64,000 nucleotides of DNA from Streptomyces sp. NRRL F-2664 (GCF_000719345.1 NZ_JOFX01000013.1:62001-126000); one strand, 5' to 3'. Shown: positions 33,861 through 43,282, counted from the first letter of the stretch. Notes: generated by a model from the letters alone, not told the origin. Numbers and translations are program-made.

Positions 33861-35309
33861 ATGAACAAGACGATCAGGCGTGCGTCGGTCTTCTGTCTGC
33901 TCCTGGTGCTGGCCCTGCTGGTCCGCGTCACCTGGGTGCAGGCGTACCAAGGCCAGGCCCTCGCAGACGACAAGCACAACCGCCGCAACCTCATCGGGCA
34001 GTACAAGAACCCGCTGGGCAACATCATCGTGGGCGGGGAGGCGATCACCGGCTCGGTGAAGACGGGCGGCAAGGACTTCGGCTACAAGCGGACCTATGTC
34101 GACGGTCCCCTCTACGCGCCCGTCACCGGCTACAGCTCGCAGGCCTACGGCACCACCATGCTGGAGGGCATCTACAAGAACGTCCTCAACGGCTCCGACA
34201 GCCGGCTGAAGACCGTGATGGACATGCTCACCAACAAGCGGGCCGACCCCGGCAACGTCCTCACCACGATCGACAAGGACGTGCAGAAGGCCGCCTACGA
34301 CGCACTCCAGGGCAAGCAGGGCGCCGCCGTCGCCATCGACCCGGTCACCGGCGAGATCCTCGCCGTCGTGAACAACCCCTCCTTCGACCCGGGCAGCATC
34401 GCCGGCGCCACCGACCAGAAGGCCTGGGACCAGCTCTCGGCCGACCAGGGCAAGGCCATGGAGAACGTGGCGCTCCGCAAGCCCCAGGCGCCCGGCTCCA
34501 CCTTCAAGCTGGTCACCCTCGCCGCGGCCATCGAGAACGGCCTGGTCACCGACATCGACCAGCAGACCGGCATCCCCGACCCCTACACGATCCCCGGCAC
34601 CCGCACGGTGCTGCCCAGCGAGGCGGGCTCGGCGGCCTGCGCCAACGTCTCGGTGCGTACCGCCCTGCGGCTGTCCTGCAACAACGTCTTCGCCGAGCTG
34701 GCCTTCAGGCTGGGCCAGGACAAGATGCGCGCGACGGCCGAGAAGCTCGGCTTCAACACCCAGATCGACACCCCGGTCCGCACCAACCCGCCGAGCAAGT
34801 ACCCGTCCAAGAAGATGTCGATCGACCAGGTCGCGCAGACGGGTATCGGCCAGTTCGACGTCCAGGCCACCCCGCTCCAGATGGCGATGGTGACGGCCGC
34901 GATCGAGAACGGTGGCAAGCTCGTCGCCCCGCACATGGTCTCCGAGGTCACCGACGGGAACGGCAACGTGCTGGAGAGCTTCAAGGATCCCAAGTCCCAG
35001 CAGGTCATGAAGGAGCGGACGGCGTCCATGATCCGCGACGCCATGCGCACGGTCGCCACCGAGGGCGGCGGCAAGCCGGCCCAGGTGCCGGGCGCCGAGG
35101 TGGGCGGCAAGACCGGCACCGCCCAGCGAGGGGTCGACAACAGCCTTGCGCCGCTCGCCTGGTTCACGTCCTACGGCAAGGCGAACGGCAAGCAGATCGC
35201 CGTTGCGGTGGTGATCGAGAACTCCGACACCGACCGCTCCGAGATCGGCGGCGGGAAGCTGGCCGCGCCCATCGCGCAGAAGATGATGCAGGCCTGGCTG
35301 AAGAAGTAG
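33861..35309 (+). CDS. Class B penicillin-binding protein 2 (transpeptidase)
   Basis: A 482-residue membrane-anchored transpeptidase that cross-links peptidoglycan. One N-terminal membrane helix (about residues 8-28) precedes a dimerisation domain. The catalytic domain carries SxxK in QAPGSTFKLV, SxN in RLSCNNVFAE and KTG in GGKTGTAQRG. The length and motif order match the PbpA subgroup of actinobacteria, where a partner FtsW/RodA gene is often next door; it is not present here. ATG 33861 has a weak ribosome-binding site. It may be read from the two-component operon. Confidence 0.93.
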   Translation: MNKTIRRASVFCLLLVLALLVRVTWVQAYQGQALADDKHNRRNLIGQYKNPLGNIIVGGEAITGSVKTGGKDFGYKRTYVDGPLYAPVTGYSSQAYGTTMLEGIYKNVLNGSDSRLKTVMDMLTNKRADPGNVLTTIDKDVQKAAYDALQGKQGAAVAIDPVTGEILAVVNNPSFDPGSIAGATDQKAWDQLSADQGKAMENVALRKPQAPGSTFKLVTLAAAIENGLVTDIDQQTGIPDPYTIPGTRTVLPSEAGSAACANVSVRTALRLSCNNVFAELAFRLGQDKMRATAEKLGFNTQIDTPVRTNPPSKYPSKKMSIDQVAQTGIGQFDVQATPLQMAMVTAAIENGGKLVAPHMVSEVTDGNGNVLESFKDPKSQQVMKERTASMIRDAMRTVATEGGGKPAQVPGAEVGGKTGTAQRGVDNSLAPLAWFTSYGKANGKQIAVAVVIENSDTDRSEIGGGKLAAPIAQKMMQAWLKK

Positions 35310-35403
35310 GCAGGCGGGAATGGGGCGGCCGACCGGATGGTTCGCACCGGTGATGGTTGAACAGCAAACCGTCTCGTCACCGACCCCGGAGAGAAGAAGG
35401 ATC

Positions 35404-36111
35404 ATGCGCGTCGAGATCTGGAGCGACATCGCCTGCCCCTGGTGCTACATCGGCAAGGCCCGCTTCGCCGAGGGGCTGGCCGGGTTCGCTCACCGCGACG
35501 AGGTGGAGGTCGTCTTCCGGTCCTTCGAGCTCGACCCGAACGGCCCCAAGGGCGTGACCGCCCCCGTGGTGGAGATGCTCGCCAAGAAGTACGGCCGCAC
35601 CCTCGACGAGGCGCGCGGCATGGAAGAGCACGTCGCGGCAGCCGCCCGCGCCGAGGGGCTGGTGTACCGCACCGAGGGCCGCGACCACGGCAACACCTTC
35701 GACATCCACCGCCTGCTGCACCTGGCCGACGCCCGCGGCCGCCAGGAGGAGCTGCTCGACCTCGCCTTCCGCGCCCACTTCGGCGAGGAGCGGTCCGTCT
35801 TCGACCCCGAGGTGCTGGTCGCCGTCGCGGTCGAGGCAGGCCTCGACGAGGTCGAGGTCCGCGCCGTCCTCGCCGACGACTCCGCCTATGCGGACGAGGT
35901 CCGCGCGGACGAGCGCGAGGCCGCCGAGCTGGGCGCGAACGCCGTGCCGTTCTTCGTCCTGGACCGGCGTTACGGCATCTCCGGCGGCCAGCCCGCCGAG
36001 GTGTTCACCCGCGCCCTGGAACAGGCCTGGGCCGGACGCGAGGTGGAGGAGCCGTCTCCCGCCGCCGACGCCTGCGAGCCGGGCGGGGCGTGCGCCGTCC
36101 CGCACGTATAA
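35404..36111 (+). CDS. DsbA-family oxidoreductase (FrnE-like)
   Basis: A 235-residue cytosolic thioredoxin-fold protein of the FrnE group. The redox motif C11-P-W-C14 is at the end of the first strand. An all-helical insertion follows (about residues 60-170), then the cis-Pro segment GANAVPFFVLDRRYGISGGQ. The C-terminal tail has two further Cys in DACEPGGACAVPH, the second conserved Cys pair known in FrnE of Deinococcus. It is likely a disulfide isomerase or oxidoreductase active in oxidative stress. ATG 35404 has GGAGAGAAGG ahead. Confidence 0.92.
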   Translation: MRVEIWSDIACPWCYIGKARFAEGLAGFAHRDEVEVVFRSFELDPNGPKGVTAPVVEMLAKKYGRTLDEARGMEEHVAAAARAEGLVYRTEGRDHGNTFDIHRLLHLADARGRQEELLDLAFRAHFGEERSVFDPEVLVAVAVEAGLDEVEVRAVLADDSAYADEVRADEREAAELGANAVPFFVLDRRYGISGGQPAEVFTRALEQAWAGREVEEPSPAADACEPGGACAVPHV

Positions 36112-36181
36112 GCACTGCTTGGAGTGGGCGAGGGTAATTCGGCAATGGACTTTGGGGCGTTGCTGGCGCAGAGTTGACGGC

Positions 36182-37243
36182 ATGGACCTTCCGATCGCCG
36201 AAGCGACGCGTGCCGAGTTCGCCCACTCCACCACCTACCTCAACTCCGCCAACTGCGGCGTGGTCCCGCGTTCCGCCGTCGCGGCGGTACGGGAGCTGGC
36301 CGAGGCGGCGGGGGCCGGGATCCCCGCCGGCTTCGGCGACATGGACCGTGTGAACAGGGCCCGCGCCTCCTTCGCACGCCTGGTCGGGGTCGACGAGGGC
36401 CGCGTGGCCGTCGGCGCGGCCGTGTCCACCCACGTCGGCCTCGTCGCGGCCTCGCTGCCCTCCGGCGCCGAAGTGCTCTGCGTCGAGGGCGACTTCGCCT
36501 CCGTCATCAACCCCTTCGTGGTCCGCGACGACCTCAAGGTGCGCTTCGCACCTTTGGAGGTCCTCGCCGAGGCCGTCGGCCCGGACACCGCCCTGGTCTC
36601 ACTGAGCGCCGTACAGTCCGCGGACGGGCGCAAGGCCGACCTGGAGGCGGTGCGCGCCGCGACCACCGCGCACGGCGCCCGGATGCTCGTGGACGCCTCC
36701 CAGGCGGTCGGCTGGCTCCCCTTCGACGCCGCGCCGTACGACTACACGGTCGCCGTGGGCTTCAAGTGGCTGCTCAGCGTCCGCGGCGCCTCCTTCATGA
36801 CCGTCTCGCGGGAGGCCCAGGAGGGCCTCACCCCGCTGCACGCCGGCTGGGTGGCCGCCGAGTCCATGTGGGACGCCGTCTACGGCCCCGTGCAGCGACT
36901 GGCGGACTCCGCGCGGCGCTTCGACGAGTCGCCGGCCTTCCTCGCCTACCACGCGGCGGAGGTCTCCCTGGACCTGCTCGAACGCATCGGGGTCGAGGCC
37001 GTGCACGCCCACGACACCGCCCTCGCCGCCCGCTACCGCGCCGGGCTCGCGAGCCTCGGGCACGAGCCCGTGCCCGGCGACTCCGCCATCGTCTCCGTTC
37101 CGGGCCTGGCCGACCGGCAGCCCGCCCTGCAGGCGGCCGGCATCCTCACCTCGGCCCGGGCGGGCCTGCTGCGGGCGTCGTTCCACCTGTACAACACGGA
37201 GGCGGAGGTGGACCGGCTCCTGGACGTCCTCTCCGCCTCCTGA
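36182..37243 (+). CDS. Class V aminotransferase-fold PLP enzyme
   Basis: A 353-residue PLP-dependent enzyme of the aminotransferase class V/cysteine desulfurase fold. The PLP Lys is K195 in VAVGFKWLLSVRG, and LVDASQAVGWLPFD supplies the cofactor-binding Asp and Gln. There is no active-site Cys loop like the one in SufS, so it is probably not a desulfurase. The reaction is unknown. ATG 36182 gives MDLPIAEATRAEFAHSTTYL. An amidohydrolase gene follows 30 bases later, so the two may act on related substrates (inference). Confidence 0.88.
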   Translation: MDLPIAEATRAEFAHSTTYLNSANCGVVPRSAVAAVRELAEAAGAGIPAGFGDMDRVNRARASFARLVGVDEGRVAVGAAVSTHVGLVAASLPSGAEVLCVEGDFASVINPFVVRDDLKVRFAPLEVLAEAVGPDTALVSLSAVQSADGRKADLEAVRAATTAHGARMLVDASQAVGWLPFDAAPYDYTVAVGFKWLLSVRGASFMTVSREAQEGLTPLHAGWVAAESMWDAVYGPVQRLADSARRFDESPAFLAYHAAEVSLDLLERIGVEAVHAHDTALAARYRAGLASLGHEPVPGDSAIVSVPGLADRQPALQAAGILTSARAGLLRASFHLYNTEAEVDRLLDVLSAS

Positions 37244-37273
37244 CCCCGCGCGGGCCGCGCGTACAGTGCCGCC

Positions 37274-38368
37274 ATGAGCGATGTGAGCGATGTGCTGCAC
37301 GTGAAGGGGCGGGTGCTGGTTGGGCCCGACGAGGTCCGCGACGAGCTCTGGGTCGTCGGCGGGCGCGTCTCCTACGCGCGCCCGCCCGGCGCCCGCGAGG
37401 TCACCACCGTGACCGGCTGGGTGCTGCCCGGGCTGGTCGACGCGCACTGCCACGTGGGACTGGACGCCCACGGTCCGGTCGACGCCGGCACGGCCGAGCG
37501 CCAGGCGCTCACCGACCGCGACGCCGGCACCCTCCTCGTCCGCGACGCCGGATCGCCCTCCGACACCCGCTGGATCGACGACCGCGAGGACCTGCCGAAG
37601 ATCATCCGGGCGGGCCGGCACATCGCCCGCACCCGCCGCTACATCCGCAACTACGCCCACGAGATCGAGCCGGCCGACCTGGTCGAGTACGTCGGCCGCG
37701 AGGCCCGGCGCGGCGACGGCTGGGTGAAGCTCGTCGGCGACTGGATCGACCGCGACGCCGGCGACCTGACGGCCTGCTGGCCGCGCGCCGAGGTCGAGGC
37801 GGCCATCACCGAGGCCCACCGGCTGGGCGCCCGGGTCACCGCCCACTGCTTCGCCGAGGACTCGCTGCGCGATCTCGTCGAGGCGGGCATCGACTGCATC
37901 GAACACGCCACCGGCCTCACCGAGGACACCATCCCGCTGTTCGCGCAGCGCGGGGTCGCCATCGTCCCCACCCTCGTCAACATCGCCACCTTCCCGAAGC
38001 TGGCGGCGGGCGGTGATGCGAAGTTCCCCCGCTGGTCGGCGCACATGCGCAGGCTCCACGAGCGGCGCTACGACACCGTCCGCTCCGCCTACGACGCCGG
38101 CATCCCGGTCTACGTCGGAACCGACGCGGGGGGCTCACTGCCGCACGGACTGGTCGCGGCGGAGGTCGCCGAGCTGGTGACGGCCGGAATCCCGCCGCTG
38201 GACGCCCTCTCGGCGACGGCCTGGGCGGCCCGCGAATGGCTCGGACGGCCGGGGCTCACCGAGGGTGCGCCCGCGGACCTGGTGGTCTACGACGCCGACC
38301 CGCGGGCCGACGTGCGGGTCCTGGCGCAGCCGCGCCGCGTGGTCGTCGACGGCAGGGTCAGGGCCTGA
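37274..38368 (+). CDS. Imidazolonepropionase-like amidohydrolase
   Basis: A 364-residue metal-dependent hydrolase with a composite beta-sandwich and TIM barrel. The metal ligands are visible: H58 and H60 in VDAHCHVGL, a Lys/Asp region GWVKLVGDW, His in VTAHCFAED and CIEHATGL, and Asp in YVGTDAGGS. Unlike the 3733 protein, all positions are filled, so it is likely active. The family hydrolyses cyclic amides, dipeptides or prolidase-type substrates; the substrate is unknown. The DLVVYDADPRADVRVLAQPR tail is the usual beta-sandwich return. Confidence 0.9.
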   Translation: MSDVSDVLHVKGRVLVGPDEVRDELWVVGGRVSYARPPGAREVTTVTGWVLPGLVDAHCHVGLDAHGPVDAGTAERQALTDRDAGTLLVRDAGSPSDTRWIDDREDLPKIIRAGRHIARTRRYIRNYAHEIEPADLVEYVGREARRGDGWVKLVGDWIDRDAGDLTACWPRAEVEAAITEAHRLGARVTAHCFAEDSLRDLVEAGIDCIEHATGLTEDTIPLFAQRGVAIVPTLVNIATFPKLAAGGDAKFPRWSAHMRRLHERRYDTVRSAYDAGIPVYVGTDAGGSLPHGLVAAEVAELVTAGIPPLDALSATAWAAREWLGRPGLTEGAPADLVVYDADPRADVRVLAQPRRVVVDGRVRA

Positions 38369-38589
38369 GCACGGGCCCGGTCCCGGTGCGGTGAGCCCGC
38401 CGCACCGTGCGGTGAGCCGGGCCGCAAATCGAATCCCCGGACGGAAACAACCCTTTGGGGTGAAGTGATGTCAGCTCGCTGCCCCGTCACCCACATTGAG
38501 TAAGGATTCCCAGGGTCGAAGCCGTCTGCGCGAGCGATGTCCCCCATTGGCCGCGCGACGGCGCCCAACTCCCCGGGGGTTCCACCACC

Positions 38590-39537
38590 TTGAACAGCAA
38601 CACCTTCCGCATGCCCGCGGCCGTTCTGCTCGCCACGGGAGCGGTCGCCCTGCTCACCGCGCCCCCCGCCTCCGCCACGGGAGGCACCCCCGCCGGCGGA
38701 GAGGGCAGGTCCGGCGCCGTCGTCCTGCGCACCGGCCTGGACGTGGGCCTGCTCAACAAGACGGTGCACGTACCGCTGAAGGCGACCCTCAACGAGGTCA
38801 GCGCCCCCGCGACCGCCGAGAAGACGGCGCTGGCCGTCACCCTGGACGGGGTCGAGGGGAACAAGCCGGTCAGCGTCCTGCGGGCGGACGTCGCCACCTC
38901 CACGGCCACGGCGGACAGGACGAAGGCGGAGGCCGAGGCCCGTCTGGCCAAGGCCCGCGTCCACGTGCCCGGGCTGCCGCTGCTCTCGCTGATCGAGGTG
39001 GAGAAGGTCACCTCCAAGGCCGTCTGCGAAGCCGGCAAGAAGCCGGTGGCCAGCGCGAACGTCCTCGGCACGGTGACCGCGCTCGGCAAGAAGGTGACCC
39101 TGACGGCGGGCGGTCCCACCAAGGTAGAGGTCCCCGGGGTCGGCATGGTCAGCCTGGAGCTGTCCAGTACGCAGACCACCTCCACCACGGCCGCCGCGGC
39201 CGCGCTCCGGCTGAAGGTGGCCGTGAACCCGCTCGCCCTCAACGTGGCGCAGGTGGACGGCGAGATCGTGCTGGCCGAGGCGCACTGCGAGTCCCCGACG
39301 GCCCCGGCGCCCACGACGAAGCAGCCCGGTGGGCCCGGCATCACGACCCGGACCGGGACGGGTACCGGCACCACCACCCCTGCCGGCCCCGGCAACACCA
39401 CGGGAACCCCCGCCGACGTCAACCTCGCCGAGACCGGCGGCGGTTCCCTCACCCCCTTCATCACCGGCGGTGCGCTCACCCTGCTCGCGCTCGGCGGCGG
39501 CGCGCTGTTCCTGACCCGGCGGGGCAAGGCCCAGTAG
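38590..39537 (+). CDS. SCO1860-family LAETGG-anchored surface protein
   Basis: A 315-residue secreted cell-wall protein. A signal peptide covers about residues 1-32 (AAVLLATGAVALLTAPPASA). The middle region is rich in Val/Ala/Lys with two Cys (SKAVCEAGKK and AEAHCESP), and a Thr/Gly/Pro-rich spacer follows. The C-terminal sorting signal is LAETGG (from residue 279), then a hydrophobic helix and a basic tail RRGKAQ. LAxTG is the class E sortase motif of Streptomyces. The start is TTG 38590, with GGGGG upstream. Its ligand or role is unknown. The 221-base region before it holds ACCC-TTT-GGGGT and no gene. Confidence 0.92.
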   Translation: MNSNTFRMPAAVLLATGAVALLTAPPASATGGTPAGGEGRSGAVVLRTGLDVGLLNKTVHVPLKATLNEVSAPATAEKTALAVTLDGVEGNKPVSVLRADVATSTATADRTKAEAEARLAKARVHVPGLPLLSLIEVEKVTSKAVCEAGKKPVASANVLGTVTALGKKVTLTAGGPTKVEVPGVGMVSLELSSTQTTSTTAAAAALRLKVAVNPLALNVAQVDGEIVLAEAHCESPTAPAPTTKQPGGPGITTRTGTGTGTTTPAGPGNTTGTPADVNLAETGGGSLTPFITGGALTLLALGGGALFLTRRGKAQ

Positions 39538-39585
39538 GACCGCCGGACGGTCCCGCCGCCCGGCGAGCACATCGGAGGGGAGTGC

Positions 39586-40818
39586 TCAACGGGTGGCGCG
39601 GGTCAGTCCCTGACCGCCCGCACCCCGTGACATCACGGCATCGGTGACCTGCCGGTCGATCCGCGCGTACTCCTCGCGCTTCGCGGCCGGGAGCGCGTCG
39701 TCCGAGGCCGCGCAGGACGCGCAGACGACGCGGAACGGCGGGCCCATGTCCGAGTACTGCGTCAGGTACTCGGCCTTCACGACCTCCCAGCGGCCCGGTC
39801 GGTCGGCCGCCGGGGCGAAGGTGAACCGGGGGACGGAGGACTGGTTGCCGCGCAGCTTGTCGGCCGGGACGAAGCTGGCGACCTGGTCGCCCATCCCGAA
39901 GACCACCCACGTGCCGTTGATCTTCTCGTAGGGCTGCGGCACGTGGTTGTGCGTACCGATGACCAGGTCGATGTCGGGAAGGCCGTCGGCGGACCGGGAA
40001 GCGGTCAGCGCCTGTGCCAGCTCCTGCTGCTGCTCGTCGGGCGCCGTCTGCCATTCGGTGCCCCAGTGCACGCTCAGCACCACGACGTGCGCGCCGCCCG
40101 CCCGGGCCGCCCGGGCGTCGGCGATGATCCGGTTCTTGTCGATCAGGTTCACCGCCCACGGCTTGTCCGCGGGGAGCGGGATGCCGTTCGTGCCGTAGGT
40201 GTACGACAGCTGGGCGACCTTCGCGCCGCCCGCCGAGAGCAGGGCCGGCGCCCTGGCCTCCTCCGCGCTGCGGGCCGACCCGACGTGCGGGATGCCGACC
40301 CGGTCCAGGTGCTCCAGGGTGCGGGCCAGGCCCTCGTAGCCCGCATCCAGGGTGTGGTTCGAAGCGGTGGAACACCCGTCGTAGCCGGCGTCCTTGAGGG
40401 CGTCGGCCAGCTGGTGCGGGGCCTTGAAGGCGGGATAGCCCGTGTAGGGGCCGCCGGGCCGCCCGTACGGTATCTCGTGGTGGCATATCGCCAGGTCGGC
40501 GGCGGACACCACGGGCTTGACCCCGGCGAGTATCTTGCGGAAGTCGTACTCCCCGGCCGTGTCGGCGTCGTCGCCCGCCCGCTGGATGATCGACGGGTAC
40601 GGGATGATGTCCCCGGTCGCCACCAGCGTGAACGGCTGACCCGCCGCAGTGGCGGGAGCCGTCGGCCGGGAGGTCGCCGCGCCGCCCTGCTCGCCGCCGA
40701 GCCGCTGCCGCGCGGCGGGTGCGTCGGCCCCGTCCAGCAGGCGCGGTACGGCGTACAGTGCGCCGCCCGCCACCATCAGCCCGGCGAGCGCTGCGCCTGT
40801 CGCGGCGGATGCTCTCAT
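39586..40818 (-). CDS. CapA-family (poly-gamma-glutamate synthesis type) exported protein
   Basis: A 410-residue protein of the CapA/PGA_cap metallophosphatase-like family. The N-terminal hydrophobic segment at about residues 5-27 (AATGAALAGLMVAGGALYAV) is a signal or membrane anchor. Family motifs are LVATGDIIP, DGCSTASNHTLDAGYEGL, VVVLSVHWGTEWQ and LVIGTHNHVPQP. The Asn-His, His and Asp positions are consistent with a metal site. No capB or capC lies nearby, so poly-glutamate capsule synthesis is unlikely; a cell-envelope role is a guess. It is convergent with the sortase substrate gene. Confidence 0.9.
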   Translation of the reverse strand: MRASAATGAALAGLMVAGGALYAVPRLLDGADAPAARQRLGGEQGGAATSRPTAPATAAGQPFTLVATGDIIPYPSIIQRAGDDADTAGEYDFRKILAGVKPVVSAADLAICHHEIPYGRPGGPYTGYPAFKAPHQLADALKDAGYDGCSTASNHTLDAGYEGLARTLEHLDRVGIPHVGSARSAEEARAPALLSAGGAKVAQLSYTYGTNGIPLPADKPWAVNLIDKNRIIADARAARAGGAHVVVLSVHWGTEWQTAPDEQQQELAQALTASRSADGLPDIDLVIGTHNHVPQPYEKINGTWVVFGMGDQVASFVPADKLRGNQSSVPRFTFAPAADRPGRWEVVKAEYLTQYSDMGPPFRVVCASCAASDDALPAAKREEYARIDRQVTDAVMSRGAGGQGLTRATR

Positions 40819-40856
40819 GCCCGACCCCCGTCGTCCTCGACCGGTGCGGGGATCCT

Positions 40857-40917
40857 CGAACGGCCCCGCCCCCGCAGCCATCGTAGGGGGCCGTTCGGGT
40901 GGGGCCCCCGCCCGAAC
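40857..40917 (-). terminator. Terminator-like overlapping hairpins after cobC
   Basis: CGAACGGCCCC (40857-40867) pairs with GGGGCCGTTCG (40887-40897). The second arm can instead pair through GTTCGGG (40893-40899) with CCCGAAC (40911-40917). The two stems are mutually exclusive. Position after the cobC stop makes termination the simplest role. Confidence 0.5.
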
Positions 40918-41006
40918 CCCGGGAAAAGGCGCAGGTCGGCGAAGGCCCCGCGGTCCGGCGAGGTCAGCGGGCACGGAGGCGGCGTCAGCGGGCGACGAGC
41001 GGACGG

Positions 41007-42428
41007 TCAGCGGGACGTCAGGGCGAGCGCCCGGTCCAGGGCCTGCAGCAGCCGCCCCGTCGTCGCCCGGTCGCGCACCGCGAGCCGCAGCCAGGTCCGG
41101 TCCAGCCCGGGGAAGGTGTCACCGCGCCGGACGGCGAAGCCGAGGGTCCGCAGCCGGTTGCGCACCTGCGCGCCGTCCGCCACCTGGATCAGGACGAACG
41201 GCCCCTCCGCCTCGCCCGCGACCCGCACCTCCTCGAACTCCGCGAGCCCGGCCAGCAGGTGCGCCCGGTCCACCGCGATCCGCCGCGCCGCCTCCTCCGC
41301 CTCGGCCAGCGCCGCCGGGGCCACGCAGGCCTCGGCCGCCACCAGGGCGGGCGTCGACACCGGCCACAGCGGCTGCGCCGCCGCCAGCTTCCCGATCACC
41401 GCGGGCTCGGCCAGCACGTACCCGATGCGCAGTCCGGCGAGCCCCCAGGTCTTGGTCAGGCTCCGCAGCACCACCAGTCCGGGGAGGTCCGTCCGGCCCG
41501 CGAGGGCCTCCCGCTCGCCCGGTACCGCGTCCATGAACGCCTCGTCGACCACCAGGATCCGGCCCGGCCGGGCCAGCCGTGCCAGGACCGCCGCCGGGTG
41601 CAGCACGGACGTGGGGTTGGTCGGATTCCCGACGACCACCAGGTCCGCGTCCTGCGGTACGGCCGCCGGATCCAGCCGGAACCCGTCCTCGGCCCGCAGC
41701 ACCACCCGCTCCACACGGTGGCCGGCGTCCCGCAGGGCCGCCTCCGGTTCGGTGAACTGCGGATGCACCACGACCGGCCGTTCGGCGCCCAGGGCCCGCG
41801 CGATCAGGACGAAGGCCTCGGCGGCTCCCGCCGTCAGCAGCACCCGTTCGACCGGCAGCCCGTGCCGGGCCGCCACCGCCGCGCGGGCCGACCGGCCGTC
41901 GGGATAGGCGGCGAGGTCCCCCAGGGAGGCGGCGATCCGCTGCCTGAGCCACTCCGGGGGCGTGTGCGCCCGTACGTTGACCGCGAGGTCCTCCAGGCCG
42001 GAGCCCGCGTCGATCACCTCGGCGTCCCCGTGGTGGCGCAGGTCGTGCGCCTGCGCCGTGGCGACCGCACAGGTCGCCGACAGCGAGCGGCGCTTGGGTA
42101 CGAGGAGTTCCCCGCCCGCGACGAGGGCGGCGGCCTCCGCCACCGAGGGCGTGCCGGTCGCGGCCCGCGCCGCCTCCGAGGGATGCGGTACGTCGACGCC
42201 GGCCAGCCGGTCCGCGGGGTAGCCGACGACGGGCACGCCGAAACGTTTTGCCGCACCGGCTATCCCCGCCTCGCCCGCCTTCGAGTCCACGGTCGCCAGT
42301 GCCGTCACCGCCTCCGCCGCCAGTCCGGCGCCCCGCAGCGTCTCCTCGACCAGGGCGCAGACCTCCTCGACGGAGACCCCCGCACGCCCGCCGACCCCGA
42401 CCACCAGCCGGGTCGTGTACTCGCCCAC
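41007..42428 (-). CDS. cobC: CobC: CbiG/CobE-like domain fused to threonine-phosphate decarboxylase-type PLP domain (Rv2231c family)
   Basis: A 473-residue two-domain protein. Residues 1-125 resemble the C-terminal CbiG/CobE domain of cobalamin synthesis (RLVVGVGGRAGVSVEEVCAL, ALATVDSKAGEAGI). Residues 140-473 are a class I/II aminotransferase fold. K326 in RSLTKTWGLAGLRIGY is the PLP Lys; VVGNPTNPTSVLHP and VDEAFMDAVPGE are further cofactor motifs. The family makes the aminopropanol-phosphate arm of cobalamin or a related amine. GTG 42428 is chosen because GGAGGGAGG lies seven bases upstream; ATG 42476 is a longer alternative. It is divergent from the ZIP gene. Confidence 0.9.
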   Translation of the reverse strand: MGEYTTRLVVGVGGRAGVSVEEVCALVEETLRGAGLAAEAVTALATVDSKAGEAGIAGAAKRFGVPVVGYPADRLAGVDVPHPSEAARAATGTPSVAEAAALVAGGELLVPKRRSLSATCAVATAQAHDLRHHGDAEVIDAGSGLEDLAVNVRAHTPPEWLRQRIAASLGDLAAYPDGRSARAAVAARHGLPVERVLLTAGAAEAFVLIARALGAERPVVVHPQFTEPEAALRDAGHRVERVVLRAEDGFRLDPAAVPQDADLVVVGNPTNPTSVLHPAAVLARLARPGRILVVDEAFMDAVPGEREALAGRTDLPGLVVLRSLTKTWGLAGLRIGYVLAEPAVIGKLAAAQPLWPVSTPALVAAEACVAPAALAEAEEAARRIAVDRAHLLAGLAEFEEVRVAGEAEGPFVLIQVADGAQVRNRLRTLGFAVRRGDTFPGLDRTWLRLAVRDRATTGRLLQALDRALALTSR

Positions 42429-42556
42429 CCGGGGGCCTCCCTCCGTAGTCACGGTCACCGGCACCTCACCGGACACCGGTCCGTCGTCAACACTGCGACG
42501 CCCGTCGCCCGCGCGCGGACGTGCGCCCGGGCGGCGGAGTCTGTATCCAGGGGCAC

Positions 42557-43282
42557 ATGGCCGTGATCGTGGCGCTGGGCGCGTTCCTCATGACCCTGCT
42601 GGGCGGTTGGACGGCGCAACGCGTCACCGACCGCCGCCACCTCGTGCTGGGCCTGGCCGGCGGGCTGATGCTCGGCGTGGTCGGCCTGGACCTGCTCCCC
42701 GAGGCCCTGCACGCGGCGGGCGAGGAGGTCTTCGGCGTTCCGCTCGCCCTGCTGCTCTTCGTGGCCGGCTTCCTCGTCGCCCACGTCGTCGAGCGGCTCC
42801 TGGCCGTGCGCCAGGCCGCGCACGGCGCCGAGGACGGCGCGCGCGTCCCGCAGGTCGGGCTCACCGCGGCCGCCGCGATGGTCGGCCACAGCCTCGCCGA
42901 CGGGGTCGCGCTCGGCGCGGCGTTCCAGGTCGGCGGCGGGATGGGCGTGGCCGTGGCGCTGGCCGTCGTCACCCACGACTTCGCCGACGGGTTCAACACG
43001 TACACGCTCACCCGCCTCTACGGCAACGACCGCCGCAAGGCCCTGCTGATGCTGTTCGCGGACGCGGCGGCGCCCGTGGTGGGAGCCGCGTCCACGCTGC
43101 TGTTCACCCTTCCGGAGGAACCCCTCGGCGCGTACCTCGGCTTCTTCGGCGGCCTCCTGCTCTACCTGGCGGCCGCGGAGATCCTGCCCGAGGCGCACCA
43201 CAAGCACCCCGCCCTGTCCACACTGCTGTGCACGGTGGGCGGGGTGGCCGGGATCTGGCTCGTGGTGGGCATCGCGGAGTGA
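42557..43282 (+). CDS. ZIP-family metal transporter
   Basis: A 241-residue membrane protein with seven to eight helices. The ZIP metal-binding helices are MVGHSLADGVALGAA and VVTHDFADGFNTYTL, each with the His-x3-Asp pattern; AAEILPEAHHKHP near the C-terminus adds His residues. It should take up a divalent metal such as Zn2+, Fe2+, or possibly Co2+. The position inside the cobalamin block makes cobalt supply attractive, but it is on the opposite strand with no B12 riboswitch of its own. AGGGG precedes ATG 42557. Only 11 bases separate its stop from the cobB stop. Confidence 0.88.
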   Translation: MAVIVALGAFLMTLLGGWTAQRVTDRRHLVLGLAGGLMLGVVGLDLLPEALHAAGEEVFGVPLALLLFVAGFLVAHVVERLLAVRQAAHGAEDGARVPQVGLTAAAAMVGHSLADGVALGAAFQVGGGMGVAVALAVVTHDFADGFNTYTLTRLYGNDRRKALLMLFADAAAPVVGAASTLLFTLPEEPLGAYLGFFGGLLLYLAAAEILPEAHHKHPALSTLLCTVGGVAGIWLVVGIAE

